A stretch of DNA of 64,000 nt, from the NCBI GenBank assembly GCA_033060915.1, contig CM065397.1, forward strand, positions 30,187,501 to 30,251,500. The letters run 5' to 3'. Shown piece by piece: positions 32,376-44,399 of the stretch. The position numbers were made by a program, and so were the translations under genes. This DNA comes from Euryodendron excelsum (Eukaryota; Streptophyta; Magnoliopsida; Ericales; Pentaphylacaceae). The notes under the pieces were generated by a model that was not told the DNA's origin, did not search any database, and was given only the letters and a program-made list of their open reading frames with translations. Position 1 is the first letter of the stretch. Every line of letters begins with the position of its first letter.

Positions 32376-35300
32376 TAAGGATGCGTTATGGACGAAGCTC
32401 CCCTATTTTGCCGCAAAGACGCCCGTGGCTAGTGCTCCCCTGTTTCTTACTCTCGAAGAGGCTCGGCCTGGGCATGAGACGTTTATTACGCCTGAGTCTT
32501 GCATTCGTTTTATGGTGGAGCGGGGGGAGTGCCCCTATGCCTTCCCTGCGTGGGACAGCTATTGCGCGTCTGGCGAAGGGTTAGAAGTCTGGACCGAAAA
32601 GATCCTTGACAACGTCGAGTTTGTCGGGGTTTTGCAGCGGGTTGGTATCCACGAGGCTGTGATGAGCACCTTCAGCCAGAACGTGAAGCGAAGTACGCCG
32701 TGGTTAGACGTGTTATTGTCTCGGTGGAGTGTGGAGACCAAGACCCTCGTGACAGTTGGTGGGGAGACTGGTCCGACTTTGGAGAATGTGAGCGCGTTGA
32801 TGAAGCTTCCCATTGTGGGGGATACCGACCCTTGCACTTTCGAGCTATCTTCCCATGAACGGAAAATAGTGAAGGGTTTGAAAGCAGGGCAAGCCATGGC
32901 TACGCGGGCCGTGAGCAAGTTTGCGAAGGCTCCTCTAAGCAAAACATTGAAGAATACTTTCAAATGGTGGACCATTTATTGGTACCGCGATTTGATAGGG
33001 TTGTCTAAAGAGGTGGCCAAGTCGGGAGATTATACCAAGGAGGAGCATCAGCGCGATGTAAGGGGGTGGGGCTACGCAGCCCGTTTCATCTGGCTGCGTT
33101 TTTGACCGCGTGGCTATCGTGCCACATCTTTGAGGGGCCTCCGTCTGATGGGGTCAACTACTCCCTCTACCCGATAATAGCTGCGCTAGCGAGTGGAAGG
33201 AGTCTGGCCCTAGGGCCTTGGTTTCTGGGGACCATCTACTCGCGCCTTGACCAAATGAAGACAAATGCGGTGAGGTCGATGGGACAGTATGATGTGTGCA
33301 GCTATGTGTGCACCAACTTCCTTCAGATGTTCCTCTTTAAGAGGTTCGAAAGTGTAGCGCCAGTTGCACGCGTGGTGAAAATGACGAGGCTAGAGAGGGG
33401 GCAGACGAGGACATATACTGTCGCACGCTGAGGTGGGCCACTGTAGTGCCGCACGGTAGTTTAAAGGAGGTGATTGACGAGCGGGCTGAGTTTAAAGCGC
33501 GCCCCTATGTGGAGTCCTTGCCTGGTGTGGCAGACATTGATATGTACCAGGATGATGACTGGGAAGTACTGGTGAGGGAGGATGAGGATTTTACTGAGGC
33601 CATGGCGGAGAGCGTGCTCTGGGCTGTCCCCGAGGGCCTCCTGTCCCTGACGGCTGCCGCGACCTTTGAGAGCGTATCTTACAATCCGCACCGCATAGCG
33701 CACCAGCTAGGGTACGATCAAGGCACTCCAGATTTTGTTGCCACACCCAGCTTAGCGCCCAATTCAATGGCGCACTTCGTGATGGTAGATATGAAGGCTG
33801 GAATGAAGACCTTCGACAGGATGAAGGTATGTGGCCGTGGGTGTGACGGGCAGGGGACGCGTGCTTGGAGGTCTACTGGGAGAAAATTTTAGATGTGTTT
33901 GCCAAGTATACGCTTGTGGAGCCCTCCGCCTCGGCGCTGGAGGATGTGGTCCAGGAAGAACGTGGGTTGTGCGCACCGCGTAAAGCTCGCAACTTGGCTA
34001 ATTGGGGAGATCCTAGCGAGCGGGCTCGGCGTTTAAAGATCATAGTAGTGAAGCCCCACCGCAGGGATGAGTGATTCGCGCCGGAGGTGGTGGACGGGGT
34101 GGCAATACTCCCCAAGGTGTTGTACACAGCAGGCGCGAAAACAATGAAGTTGGTGAGTAGTGGCAGCCCCAAAACATCCGCTTCCACGGTGGCATAGAAA
34201 CACAATGTAGGTTGGTGTTACATATAGCCCCATGTTATTATTGGAGTCGTCCATCCATGATTCTAAGTGTTTACTTCCGCAGGCCCTGGGAGTGATGATG
34301 CGGGAGCAAACGAGCGGCGGCGCGGGAGAGTCGGCCCCGCAGTAGAAGAGACTGAGGGAGCAAACGAGCGGCTGCACAGGAGAGGTGGCCACACAGCATG
34401 AGCGACCGAGGGAGCAAACAGGCGACCGCGCGGGGGAGTTGGCCCCAGGGCACAAGAGACCAAGGGTAAGCTGGCGGAACTGAAGCCAAAAATGTTATGG
34501 GGAATGATGAAGTTCTGATAAGCTATTTGTTATGTTGTAGGCCTCTGAAGTCGTTGCTGCTCGAAGGGATGAATCGATGGAAGGCGAAGGGCTTTCCATT
34601 CCCACAGACTCGCTAGGGGATCTAGGGGACTTACTAAGTGATGAAGTTGGCGCCACAGAGGCTGTAAGTGCCGGACTGGGAGCTGAGGGGCTGCCTATCG
34701 CGCCTGCTAGGGGCAGAAAAAGCATGAGATGGTTAAGAAAGGCGCTCGCCAACAGGGGGAAAAGCGAGGGTCGAAAGTTGCCACAGGCCCTAGTGGCGGG
34801 GGGCAGGGTCCCAAGAGACCCTCAGTAGATCCGTGGGGCACACCGTATCAACGGAAGGGCTGATATCATTGAGGGATGAGGAGGAAGAGGCTCCCGGGAT
34901 GCCACCATTACCTACTGCCAGCACTGAGCCTGAGGTCCCCCCTGTGGCGAAAAGTGAAGCTAGCTTACCAACTTCTCGGGGGGTTAAACTGCGCGTGGGG
35001 CCGGTAGACAAATATGGGGTGAATATCGCCTACGTAGTGATAGACTTAATGGGAGAGTCAGGCGAAGGGCACGGAGACGAGCCAGAGGAGCAAGAACATG
35101 GCGGTCACGGTGTTAAGGGGGTGGGGCCCGAGCCTGTGAGGAATGAACCAGCTGCTGAGGCCGCCGGTCCTGTGCCCGTGCTGCAATTAGGCTAGTATGA
35201 AAAGACTCCAACCCCTATGGGTGCGATAGTGGACGAACCGAGGGGTGGGGATGTAACCCCCCCGCAAGTTGTAAGAGAGACGGTAACGGATACCCCAAAC

Positions 35301-36086
35301 ACTGGGTCGGGGCGGGGGGTGCTGAAGCCCGGGTTTGGGAACTTGAGGGTCACCGAGGTGGACAAGGCGAAGGGCAACTTCAGAGGTTCCAGTGCCTTCG
35401 GGGACGGGGAGGACGAGGGGGAGGCTGGGCAGGGTGAGGTTGAGTCTAAGAGGGAAACCCCTGAGGCCCCAGATAACATTGGTGAGACCTCCGGCGTGGG
35501 TGGGGGGCGGGTAGTAAGGGGGGCCAATGAAGTCATTAGGATTACGGACCGCACTGCTGAAGAGGAGGACGTGATGCTTAATCAAGTTATGCTCTTTGTA
35601 GGAGTCAAAGAGGCCTACCTACCCAGGTTATACAAGGTTTTCGAGGAGGCTCCCAAGACCTTCACTTGCCATCACGAGTGGGGTCCATTCATGAGGCGTG
35701 GGGTTATAGAGATGTTCGGCTCGTTCTTAGAGCAGTTGGATAGCCAGCCTATGACGAGCCTGGACGCAGGGGACTGGGGCGCAGTGGGCACTAGCGTAGA
35801 GGAAATGGAGCAAATGAAATTTGACATGTCATGGCTGGAGGATCGGCTGGAGCGCGCCAGTGAGATGACGGTGGCTAGTGGGAGGGTGGTAAGTTTGGCG
35901 AGACACCTAGCGGAGCTGGACCAAGCCATAGCAGAGCAAAAGGACGAGATCCAGAGGCAGCAGGTGCCACTCGGGAGGCTGGAGCAGGACAGGAAAACCT
36001 CGGCACGTGACAAGGCCGCGCTGGAGCGCCATTGGGGTATACTGGCGGAAGGGCTAGGGAGCATGAGCCTCTTCGGGAGTTTGTAA
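32376..36086 (+). pseudogene. Antisense plant-mobile-domain (PMD) gene carried by the Tat element, broken
   Basis: PMD-type sequence begins after a stop near 32360 (GKDALWTKLPYFAAKTP) and continues to 33105 (VLQRVGIHEAVMSTF, TPWLDVLLSRW). It shifts frame near 33070 into HLAAFLTAWLSCHIFEG...YSLYPIIAALASG...LGPWFLGTIYSRL, then continues through YNPHRIAHQLGYDQGTP (about 33690) and CLEVYWEKI (about 33863). Introns are visible: 34153-34282 and 34466-34540 are GT-AG and leave the frame in phase 0. The exon 34283-34465 is built of 18-residue repeats. Later parts (34833-35195, 35217-36086) are acidic/Gly-rich and then a coiled coil. Stops occur at about 34076, 34350 and 34826. PMD proteins include the plant MAIL/MAIN group and many transposon-borne relatives; molecular function here is unknown. 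The start codon is unclear. Confidence 0.7.
34301..34465 (+). repeat. 54-bp (18-residue) repeats in a PMD-gene exon
   Basis: Three units beginning GGGAGCAAAC at about 34302, 34356 and 34410, spaced 54 bp, translate as REQTSGGAGESAPQ-type repeats. They end at a GTAAGC donor at 34466. Confidence 0.7.
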
Positions 36087-38112
36087 ATGGAGGGTGGGAA
36101 AAAGAGTTGTTTTTTTTTTTCTGAGGGTTAGCCGTCACCAATTGGGCGGGCCTTTGTAATTAGTAAGGAAAGATCAATGAAAATGCAAGTTTGTATGTTT
36201 TTAGGAAAAGATCTCTGATTTTTTTTTTTTTTTTTTGGAAGTAACGCCTTGAGATTGGCCGTGGTAGGGTGTTGTCTTGTCAAGGCTTGTCTAGTCTTGG
36301 CTATGTAGAGGGCTAAGGGGGAGGGGAGTCAGGCATCTCTACAAAAGGGAGATTCGGGAATATTTAGAGGACAGGAGGAGTCAGGTCAAGTCTTGATGTG
36401 TGAGCCGACTCCGATTATAAATAAGGTGGATAGGTGGGTGGTGCCTACTGAGGTTTTTCTCATGAGAGTCTATCAGAGAGGAGTTGAAAGGTGGGCATTA
36501 AAGTGGGGATGGGTGGCATAGGAAGAAACGAGTGCTCATGAAACACGCAGAACCCATGTCGAGGGTACCGCTACTGACACACCTTTGCTTATCAAAGGGC
36601 GATGGCTCCGGAGGTGGCAGGTGGTGGGGGGAGGTACGGTTGCTTCTGCGAATGCGCGTGTCCAATGCGATGGTGGTGACATCTGGCTCGATAAGGGGTG
36701 GGTCGGTACTGAGGTGTGATGGGTGCCTAAGGCCCGTTTGCCGTGCTCATGCAGCATACATAACCACCACCGAGCATGCCGTTATCAGCGGGCCGGTGCT
36801 GGCCTGGGGGGCCATGGCCCCAAAGGTGGCAGATGCTTACTGGAGGTACGGTGGGTTGTGGCAATGCGCGCTTCAAACTCAGTGGTTGTGGCATGAGGCT
36901 TCAAACTCGTCTGGCTGTAGCGAGTACTGTGGGGAAAGTCGATGGGCTAAAGGGACTGCCCTGGATTAGACAGTTCCAGCAGAGGGGCCCCCGAGGGTCT
37001 TGTTCCAGCAGAGGAGATGTCAGGAATCTCTGAAAAGAAGGCAAGTGCGATGACATGTGCCTTGGGGTGTGAGTCCATCAGGCTATAAATAGAGGTTAGG
37101 GAGGGGGAATGGCTCTCCACCGGGTCTTAATGAGAGTCAGCGATGTGGAGGGTGTTCAGGGAAAGCCCGCTGGGAGTGGGTGGTCTAGGAAAAATTTCAG
37201 TGTTGAGGTCTGTCGTGTGAGGGGCAAGGTGAGATCACGAAGGGCCGCAACTTTCTCCTCTCCGGTGTTGTTTGATTCCTGTGCTCGGAGGGGATGTTAG
37301 GTAACTCAGGAGTGGGGAGCACCTGGATGACCAGAGACTACTGGGGCAAAGGTTCCCTCCTAGTATGGCATGTATAGACCCGGCCTGTGGGACGCTCAGA
37401 TGGAAGCGGCTCGGCCTGGGGAGCCACTGCGGCATCTTCGGAGGAGACTGTGTGCGGGTCGCGCCCAGCTCTGATAATGATTAAGGTGTAAGTGGTGCTT
37501 ACGGGGGTGGCCGAGCCCTGGACGCGTGCAGCCGGAACCGGGTGGGGAATCGGGCAGCGCCGGCAATGTGCTCAAGGAGGAGGCTAGCCTGGAGCTATTT
37601 ATTTGGCATCTGGAGCGCATAAGCCTCTGTCCTTCCTAGGATATTTGGAATGAGAGGTGTTGAGAATGAGGGACGCAGTGTGCTCGGGGAGGAGGCTGGC
37701 CTCGAGCTGTGTATCTGGGGCGTATAAGCTTCTTCCCCTCCAAGGATATTTGGAATGAGAGGTGTCAGGAATGAGAGACGCAGTTCGATGTTCGGGCGTG
37801 TGATCCCGAGCTAGGCATAGCGGGACCTGTATCTGCCTGAGGAAGCTTTGGCGTGGGGGCCTGCTGAATTTAAGGATACAGTGTAGGGTTTTTTGCTATT
37901 TTATAATGAGCTCGAGAGAGCTAAGTTGTAATAGTGATGTAATTTAAAGTAAAATTTTGAAAAAAAAGCTGGTGATTGAGGTTCAAAAAATTCTTGCTAT
38001 TCTTTCTTGGTTACATGTACAAAACATTACTGTTACGCCGTGAAGGCCAAACTCGCGACATCGCCTAATAATTACAATGATAAATACGAAACAAAATTGT
38101 TAAAGCTAGGTG
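36087..38112. other. Non-coding interval between the antisense gene and pol of the Tat element
   Basis: G-rich sequence with poly-T runs at 36109-36120 and 36218-36236. There are two similar blocks with TATA-like words (ATTATAAATA near 36413 and CTATAAATAG near 37083) followed by related text. A ~115-bp tandem duplication (about 37565-37677 and 37679-37785) shares GATATTTGGAATGAGAGGTGT. No convincing gene was seen. Confidence 0.4.
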
Positions 38113-39660
38113 TCACGGATAATAAGCTTTAAGCCACTTGGCCTTAATGGGCGATAGGGCTATAGTGGAGCCGGGTCTAACAATTCGATAGTATCCACTG
38201 GCGTTAGCTTCTCAAATTTCAAAAGGGCCTTCCCACTTTGGTGCGAATTTGGTGGTGGAAGTTCCCCTCATGAGTTGGGGGGTAGCTCGCAAAACCAGAT
38301 CTCCTTGCTGGAACTGTCGTGGTCGTACGAGTGCGTCATAGGCTCGCGCGATGCGTTGTTGGTAGGTGTGGCAGTTGGCCTGCGCTCTGTCGCGATGTTC
38401 GTCCAGGGACACGAGTTACAGTGGTTGTTGGTCATGGAGCATTCCGCTAGCAAGGGCAATTCGAGCTGATGGAATGGTAATTTGGACTGGGAGGGCGGCC
38501 TCGGCGCCGTAAACCAGAGAAAAGGGTGTCATTTGGGTGGAGCGCCGCTTGGAGGTTCGGTACGCCCATAACGCCATTGGTAAGACATGAGCCCACTGGG
38601 TTTGGTGGTCTTCCAATGTTCGACTAAGGATTCTGATGAGGTTTTCGTTTGTTGCTTCGGCTTGACCGTTTCCCTTTGGGTAGTAAGGTGTCGACTTGTG
38701 ATGAATGATGTCGTTTGAGGCCAGGAGTTGCCCCACATTGCGGTTAACGAAAGGAGTCCTTTTATTCAAGAGAATAACCTTAGGAAGCCCGAAGCGGCAA
38801 ATGATGTATTCACGGATGAAGTTAGAGACCGCGGGTCCTGTGGCGCGCTTGAGGGGGATAATTTCAACCCACTTGGTGTAGAGTTCGGTGGCAGCGAGGA
38901 TCCAGATGTGGCCGCGGGAAGACAGGCTAATGGGGCCAATGAGGTCCATCGCCTAAGTGTGGAAAGGCCATGGAGTACCTAATGCGCAGAGGTCGACTGC
39001 TGAGGTGTGGATGAGGTTGTCATGGCGTTGGCAGTTTTGGCAGCGGCGGGCGTGACTAATGGCATCCGCTTCCATGGTGGGCCAGTATTATCCGAGGTGT
39101 ATCAGATGATGGAAAAGCTTGTGGTCGCCTTGATGTTCGTCTTTGTGTGTGAGGTGGTGGAGTTGGGGTATTTCGGCGCTGGGGATGCAGCAGAGGGGGG
39201 CGCCTGCGTATCCGTGTCTGAACAATTGCCCTTGTTGAAGAAAGAAACGATTGGCCCATTTTCTAATGAGTGAGGCATCCATGCGGTGGGTAGGTAGAGA
39301 TCCTTCTCGGAGGAAGTCGATATAAGGTTGGCGCCAGTCCGCAGGGGTATCTACGAAATGGCATTCAACATGAGACGGGAAGACTTGACATTTAATGCAC
39401 TGATTTTGAAGGGATGTGGCTTCTTAAACCATGGTAGGCCAATAGTATCCCTACTGCTGGAGATGGTGATGGAGGCTGGTGTCGGCAGTTCCGCAAGAGC
39501 GTTCGTGGATTTGATGGAGCCGTAGTTTGGCCTCGTGGGAGTCGATGCATCGAGCAAGGCAGCTGCCAAGGGTGCGGTGATAGAGGGTGTCCTGGTAGAT
39601 AATAAAGTGCTTTAGCTCTTGTAGTGGGAGAGAACGTTGCTTCTTGACCAGCGCAGTCCA
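38113..39660 (-). pseudogene. Tat integrase region with two zinc-binding modules
   Basis: Read leftward in one frame: a first GYYWPTM...CIKCQ zinc module (about 39455-39390), then DTPADWRQPYIDFL, then a second YWPTM...RRCQNCQRH module (about 39090-39030). The core from 38949 reads MDLIGPI, ILAATELYTKWVE, NGQAEATNE, and the C-terminal part reads GDLVLR...KFAPKWEGPFEI...AKWLKAYYP, with stop at 38113. In-frame stops lie just before the core, at about 38418 and at 38214. In the catalytic triad the first Asp (DLIGP) and the Glu (QAEATN) remain, but the second Asp motif DNGT reads NKRT (codon 38766-38764). Integration activity should be lost. Confidence 0.85.
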
Positions 39661-39869
39661 AATGGGGGCGCGTTAATCACCCACCTGCGATTCTTCTGGC
39701 AAGAGTTCAGTGATCGAGCACGGGAGTGAGCGCTTAAAAACTTCAATCGTTGTGGGGGTATCGCCCACCTCCACCTTGGAGCCCAGGGTGGCCAGCACGT
39801 CAAGGTGGCGGTTGTGAGACCGCGGGGCGTGCTCTAGGCGGATGGCCACAAATTTGTCCATGAGACGCT

Positions 39870-41651
39870 GGTAGATGGTTCAGTAGGAGGCCAAGGCTGG
39901 ATCCTTAATGGCGAATTTGCTTGTGGTTTGTTTAATGACGAGGTTAGAATCTCCACGAATGCAAAGGTGAGTCACAGCGAGGCTGGAGGCCGCCAGGAGG
40001 CCTAGGATCAAGGCTTCGTATTCGGCGTCGTTGTTCGAGCATGGGAAGGCCAGTTTGTAAGAGAGGTTGATTGCAGTGCCCTGTGGAGGCAAGAGGACAA
40101 TACCTGCTCCCCCGTTTCCGGCAACGGAGGAACCATCGAATGTAAGGGTCCATTCTTCCCCGACGGCGGTTACGGTGGCTTGGAAGTCGTCGCCGGGGAG
40201 TTCTTCGGAAGGGGGTTCGTATGTACCGCTGAGGAAGTGGGCCAACAAGTCAGCCAAGGCCTGGCTCTTTACTAAAGTTGGGGTTTTACAGGTGATGTCG
40301 TATTCAGCCAGGGATAAAAGCTAGCGGGCTGCTCGACCAGCAAGTGCGGGGCGCAAGAGTAGGAATCTGATGGGGTCACACTTGGTGATGAGATGGATGG
40401 GGAAGGCCAAGAGGTAATGTCGCAACTTTTTAGCAGCAAAGACGAGGTCTAGGCAATGGTGCTCGATTAGGGTGTATCGCGTTTCGGCTCCTTGGATTAC
40501 GCAGCTAATGTAGTAAACGAGTCATTCGATTCCTTCAACTTCTTGTGCCAGCAAGGTTCCTATGGACCTGGGGGTTGAGGTAAGGTACAATAACAGAGGT
40601 TTGCCCTGTTGGGGAGGGGTCATGGTGAGTGGGGAGCAAAAGTGTCCTTGAGGGCCTGAAAGGCGATTTGATGCACTAGTAGCCATGCAAAGGGGGCATC
40701 CTTTTTTAATAGAGGGCTGAAGGGTTGGGTTATCTCGGCCATGGCGGGGATGAAACGCCAGAGGTAGGACACTCGGCCAATAAAGGTTCGTAGTTCATCT
40801 TGGTTAGTAGGGCATGGCATATCACGAACTGCGGTGCGTTTGGTGGGATTGGGATCGATGCCGTGTCAGTGGACTACGCAACCAAGGAATTTTCCCGTGG
40901 TAACGCCGAAGGCACATTTTAGGGGGTTCATTCGAAGGTGGTATTTGTGGCACCATTCAAAGATGCGCAGGAGGTCCTTCAAGTGGGATGTTTCTTCTTT
41001 GGATTTGACTACCAGGTCGTCAATATAGCATTCCACTGCCTTGTGGAACATATCATGGAATATCACGGTCATGGCGCGTTGGTAAGTGGCTCCCGCGTTT
41101 TTTAGGCTAAATGGCATGACCGTGTAGAAAAAGTTGCCAATGGGGGTTCGAAAAGCTGTTTTTGGGGCGTGCTCGGGTGTCATCTTGATCTGATTGTATT
41201 CACTAAAATCGTCCGTGAAGGAGAACATGTGATGGCCTGCAGTGGCGTCAATCAGGGTGTCGATGCTGGGTAATGGGAATTCGTCCTTGGGGCAGGCTTT
41301 GTTGAGATAGCGGAAATTGTTGCAGACCCTAATTTGGCCGTTCTTTTTTATGACTGGCACTATGCTGGAGAGCCAGGTGGGATGTTGAATGGGTTTGATG
41401 AATCTGGTGTCCAGGAGTTTAGTTACCTCGTCTTTGATCTGGAGCTCAACCTTGGGTTTGCAAAAACAGATGCCCTGTTTGACTGGGCGCGCAGCTGATA
41501 AGATGTTGAGGCGGTGCATCGTCACCGTAGTGTCGAGGCCAGGCATCTCACTGTAGTTCCACGCGAATATGTCGAGGTGGCACTTGATCAAGTCGAAGAG
41601 GGTTGTGCGCTGTAGTGTAGGCAGATCTTTACAGATGAAGATCGGTCGCAC
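39870..41651 (-). pseudogene. Tat reverse transcriptase and RNase H
   Basis: The RT block starts near 41651. It includes LLDTRFIKPIQHPTWLSSIV, QIRVCNNFRYLNKACPKDEFPLP split over the palm, FSFTDDFSEYNQI, FRTPIGNFFYTVMPF and the active-site CYIDDLVVKS. It continues past a TGA at about 40866 into the connection (ELRTFIGRVSYLWRF). RNase H (40257-39880) keeps its Asp-Glu-Asp ligands in FDGSS, AEYEAL and RGDSN. RT is in one frame and RNase H in another, so a shift lies between about 40620 and 40257. A tail with LEHAPRSHNRHLDVLATL follows. These enzymes copy element RNA to DNA; this copy is not intact. Confidence 0.88.
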
Positions 41652-42476
41652 CGGTTCAGATGGGGGCGCTAGATTGACCTCTTCGAGTTCTTGTTTCAGA
41701 GGACGCGGCTCGTCTTGGAAGCACTCGGGGGCGGGGATGACTTTCTAGAGTTGGGGGTTGGGATCCGTAGCGAGGACGCGGGGCTTTACCCATGGTGCAA
41801 ACCTTCTTCGCTTGGGTTTCTGACACTTTTTGGGTGTGAAACGAAATAGGGATAAGATGTAGCATTCTGCGGAAGGTGGGGGGTAGTCCTGCTGATGAGT
41901 GGGCGTGCTCGAGGTGGAGCCATTGGGAGTCTGGGTAGGCCCCGTGCACCGTCATAAGCGGTAGACCATTTGGCCATCGGCACGTCGGAATTTGGTGATA
42001 ATAGGAGCAGCTTTGTGCAGGGGTGAAGGTCGGGCTCTTCCTGAATGGCTCCGAATAGGTGAGGTGGCACGGCCTCGTTTCTGAGGCATTTTGAGGTGGT
42101 GTTGGTGGTCGTTGGCAATATTAGACCAACGAGGTAAGTGGGTGCTGTACAGCGGGGCAAGGGCATCAGACTCATCCAAATCGTTGTAAAGTGTGGCCTC
42201 AACCATGTGAGCTTCTGCAGCTCGGAACGGGCGCGAGGATGCGGGAACGGTGATAACCTCATTGTTCCAAACTGCCTTCATGCATTGGTGGTAAGTGGAG
42301 GGGATGGCTCCGTACTAGTGGAGCCAAGTTCGACTGAGTAGCACGTGGTAGTTGGTGTCAGTATCGATGGCGTGGAACTTGGTGGAGGAGTGAATGGGGC
42401 CTAAGCGAAGATCCACCCTCATGTATCCATGGGACCTGTGGGAGTGACTGTCGAATCCTCGGATATCGAGGGGTTC

Positions 42477-42707
42477 TCAGACTAAACGTTCTTTTGGTAG
42501 CCCCACGGCTTGGAAAGTAGCATAGGGCATGATGTTCACCGATGCTCCGCCATCCATGAACCCTCGCTGGAATTCCATGTCTTGGATTAAAATTGGGAGA
42601 TAGAAGGGACGATTATGGGGGTAGGGGTACATTCGGTCTACCTCGGAGAAGGTGATGACGAGATGGTTTTCTTTGAAGAAGCGCTTGACCGAGCCACCAG
42701 TCTCCAT
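42477..42707 (-). pseudogene. Tat aspartic protease fragment
   Basis: FMDGGASVNIMPYATF carries the D-G/T-G/A-S/A active-site loop of retroelement proteases, preceded by NRPFYLPILIQDMEF. The flanking frame is interrupted by stops on both sides. It lies between gag and RT, as expected. Confidence 0.75.
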
Positions 42708-42734
42708 ACAAATTTCTCCATTTGCTTCGGCCGC

Positions 42735-44385
42735 TCATAAAAGGGCTCTGGTAGCCTCGTATCTGGTGGTGGACAATAGACCCAGTTGATCGAAGAAATT
42801 TTTGAACTTGGTAGAATTTTGGAGGACGGTGGCGTGATGGTGGTCAAAATTTAGGTCTCTTGAGTTGGGCTCGGAGATGTGGCAAACGGCTAAATCTTCA
42901 AATTCATCATGGGAGGAAATCATGAGAACAGCGTCATTATCATTTCGATGTTTGGGGAGGGAGTCATTGAGTACATCAGTCTTGGGGAGCTGCAGTGTGT
43001 CATACTGCTTTCGCTTAAGAAAAATCCGTCTGAAAGCGTAACAGTCATGAGTAGAATGGGTGGTGGTCTGGTGGTAGATGCAGAAGTTAGGGTTGAGTCT
43101 ATCACGCTCGGTAGGTTGCTTCTTCACTTCGGGAAGGACGATCTAGCCATCGACAACCCATGTTTGTAATAGGGTTGCGGCTGTTTTGGTGGATACGGGC
43201 AAGGGAGGGGGGTCTTCGCCGAAGGGGCGCTTCCTGCCGCTGGAGTTGCCGCGAATTGTGGGTGTTGCTGCATATACGAAGGGTCGGCTCGGGGGGTTTC
43301 GCCATGAAGGAGCCAGCTGCCCGGGGGGATTGGGAGTGGAAGTTATGGAGAGTCTCTTACGGCAATGGTAATATTCCAGGCGACGGTGATCAGGCTAGCA
43401 AAATCCACTAATTTATGGTTGATCATGTGTATTTTGTATCGATTTTGTATTTCTTTAACATAAATGTTGACCAGCTGTTTCTCAGCTACTGGGTCCTGAA
43501 CTTCGAGGGCTTTTTCACGAAATCTCTTAACAAATGACAGCAGGCCTTCAGCTTCTCCCTAAGACTCATGGATGAGGTCGAACACCGACAGGGGTTCATC
43601 GGCGTAAAAGAACTTGCTAACGAATCTCTGCAACATATCGTCCCAAGATAGGAGAGAATTTGGTAGGAGGTTGGCATACCAGGAATAGGCTCGGTAGGAG
43701 AGCGATTTGGAGAACTCTCTTTGCCGGAGGTTAAGATCTACTGCGTGGATGCCTAACGAATCCACGAACCGAACGATGTGCTCTTTGACATGTCCGCTTT
43801 TCCCATCAAACTTGGTGAATTTTGGGGCGACGTACCCTTCTGGGTATGATAGTCGCTGGATAGACTCAGCGTATGGTGGGCGAAAGTCAAGTTCGCCATC
43901 GAACGGCTGAGCAGTGTTTTCTTGTCTAAGCCCCACGCGCGTCTGGTCTTGCGGGTGTGTGGAGGTGTGGGCTAGATCGGGTTGGAAAAGGGCTCACCTA
44001 GCTATTCCGAGTGAAGTTGAGTTGAGTTACTGGTGCTGGGGTTGAGCATTTGGTCAGGAGTGGGGGGTTCCAAGCTTCGTGTTGCACGCTAGAACACTTC
44101 AGCGGCGGAGGGGGCGAGTGAGATTGTGGGGATGGGAGCGAGGGTGTTGAGGATAGCTCGCCCTCTCTGCATTGCCTGCGTAGTATCCATCAGGGTTTAT
44201 TGTGACTTTAGAAGAGCAACCACGCTGTCGTTGAGTGTTCGGATCTGCTTGCCTTGGGATTGGATGAAAGAAAGGACCTGGAGGCCCTGGTTCTCTGGGT
44301 GGGTACCAGGGGTCAGTTCTGCCCCTGTGTTGGAGACTTGGCCTGTGTTGAGGCCAGGGTCAGTCGTTTTGTGAGCGCCAGTCAT
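42735..44385 (-). pseudogene. Tat gag, frameshifted
   Basis: It starts at ATG 44385 (MTGAHKTTDPGLNTG), just after the primer site. The capsid-type domain is clear at 43936-43559: SYPEGYVAPKFTKFDGKSG, RFVDSLG, SYRAYSWYANLLPNSLLSW, FVSKFF. A zinc-finger-like nucleocapsid segment (FCIYHQTTTHSTHDCYAFR) lies in 43127-42735. The three parts are in different frames with stops between, so at least two frameshifts have occurred. Gag would form the particle; this copy cannot. Confidence 0.82.
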
Positions 44386-44399
44386 CCCCAGTGGAGTAT
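44384..44399 (-). other. Primer-binding site of the Tat element
   Basis: Read leftward, ATACTCCACTGGGGAT directly follows the LTR end ATTACAAACA. It resembles the TGGCGACTCCACTGGGGA (tRNA-Arg-type) site of Tat/Ogre elements, with the first bases changed. Confidence 0.6.

Noticed and set aside
33829..33855. Intron in the PMD gene (GTATGT...GGGCAG)
   Set aside because: Only 27 bases, too short for a plant intron; more likely a frame disruption.
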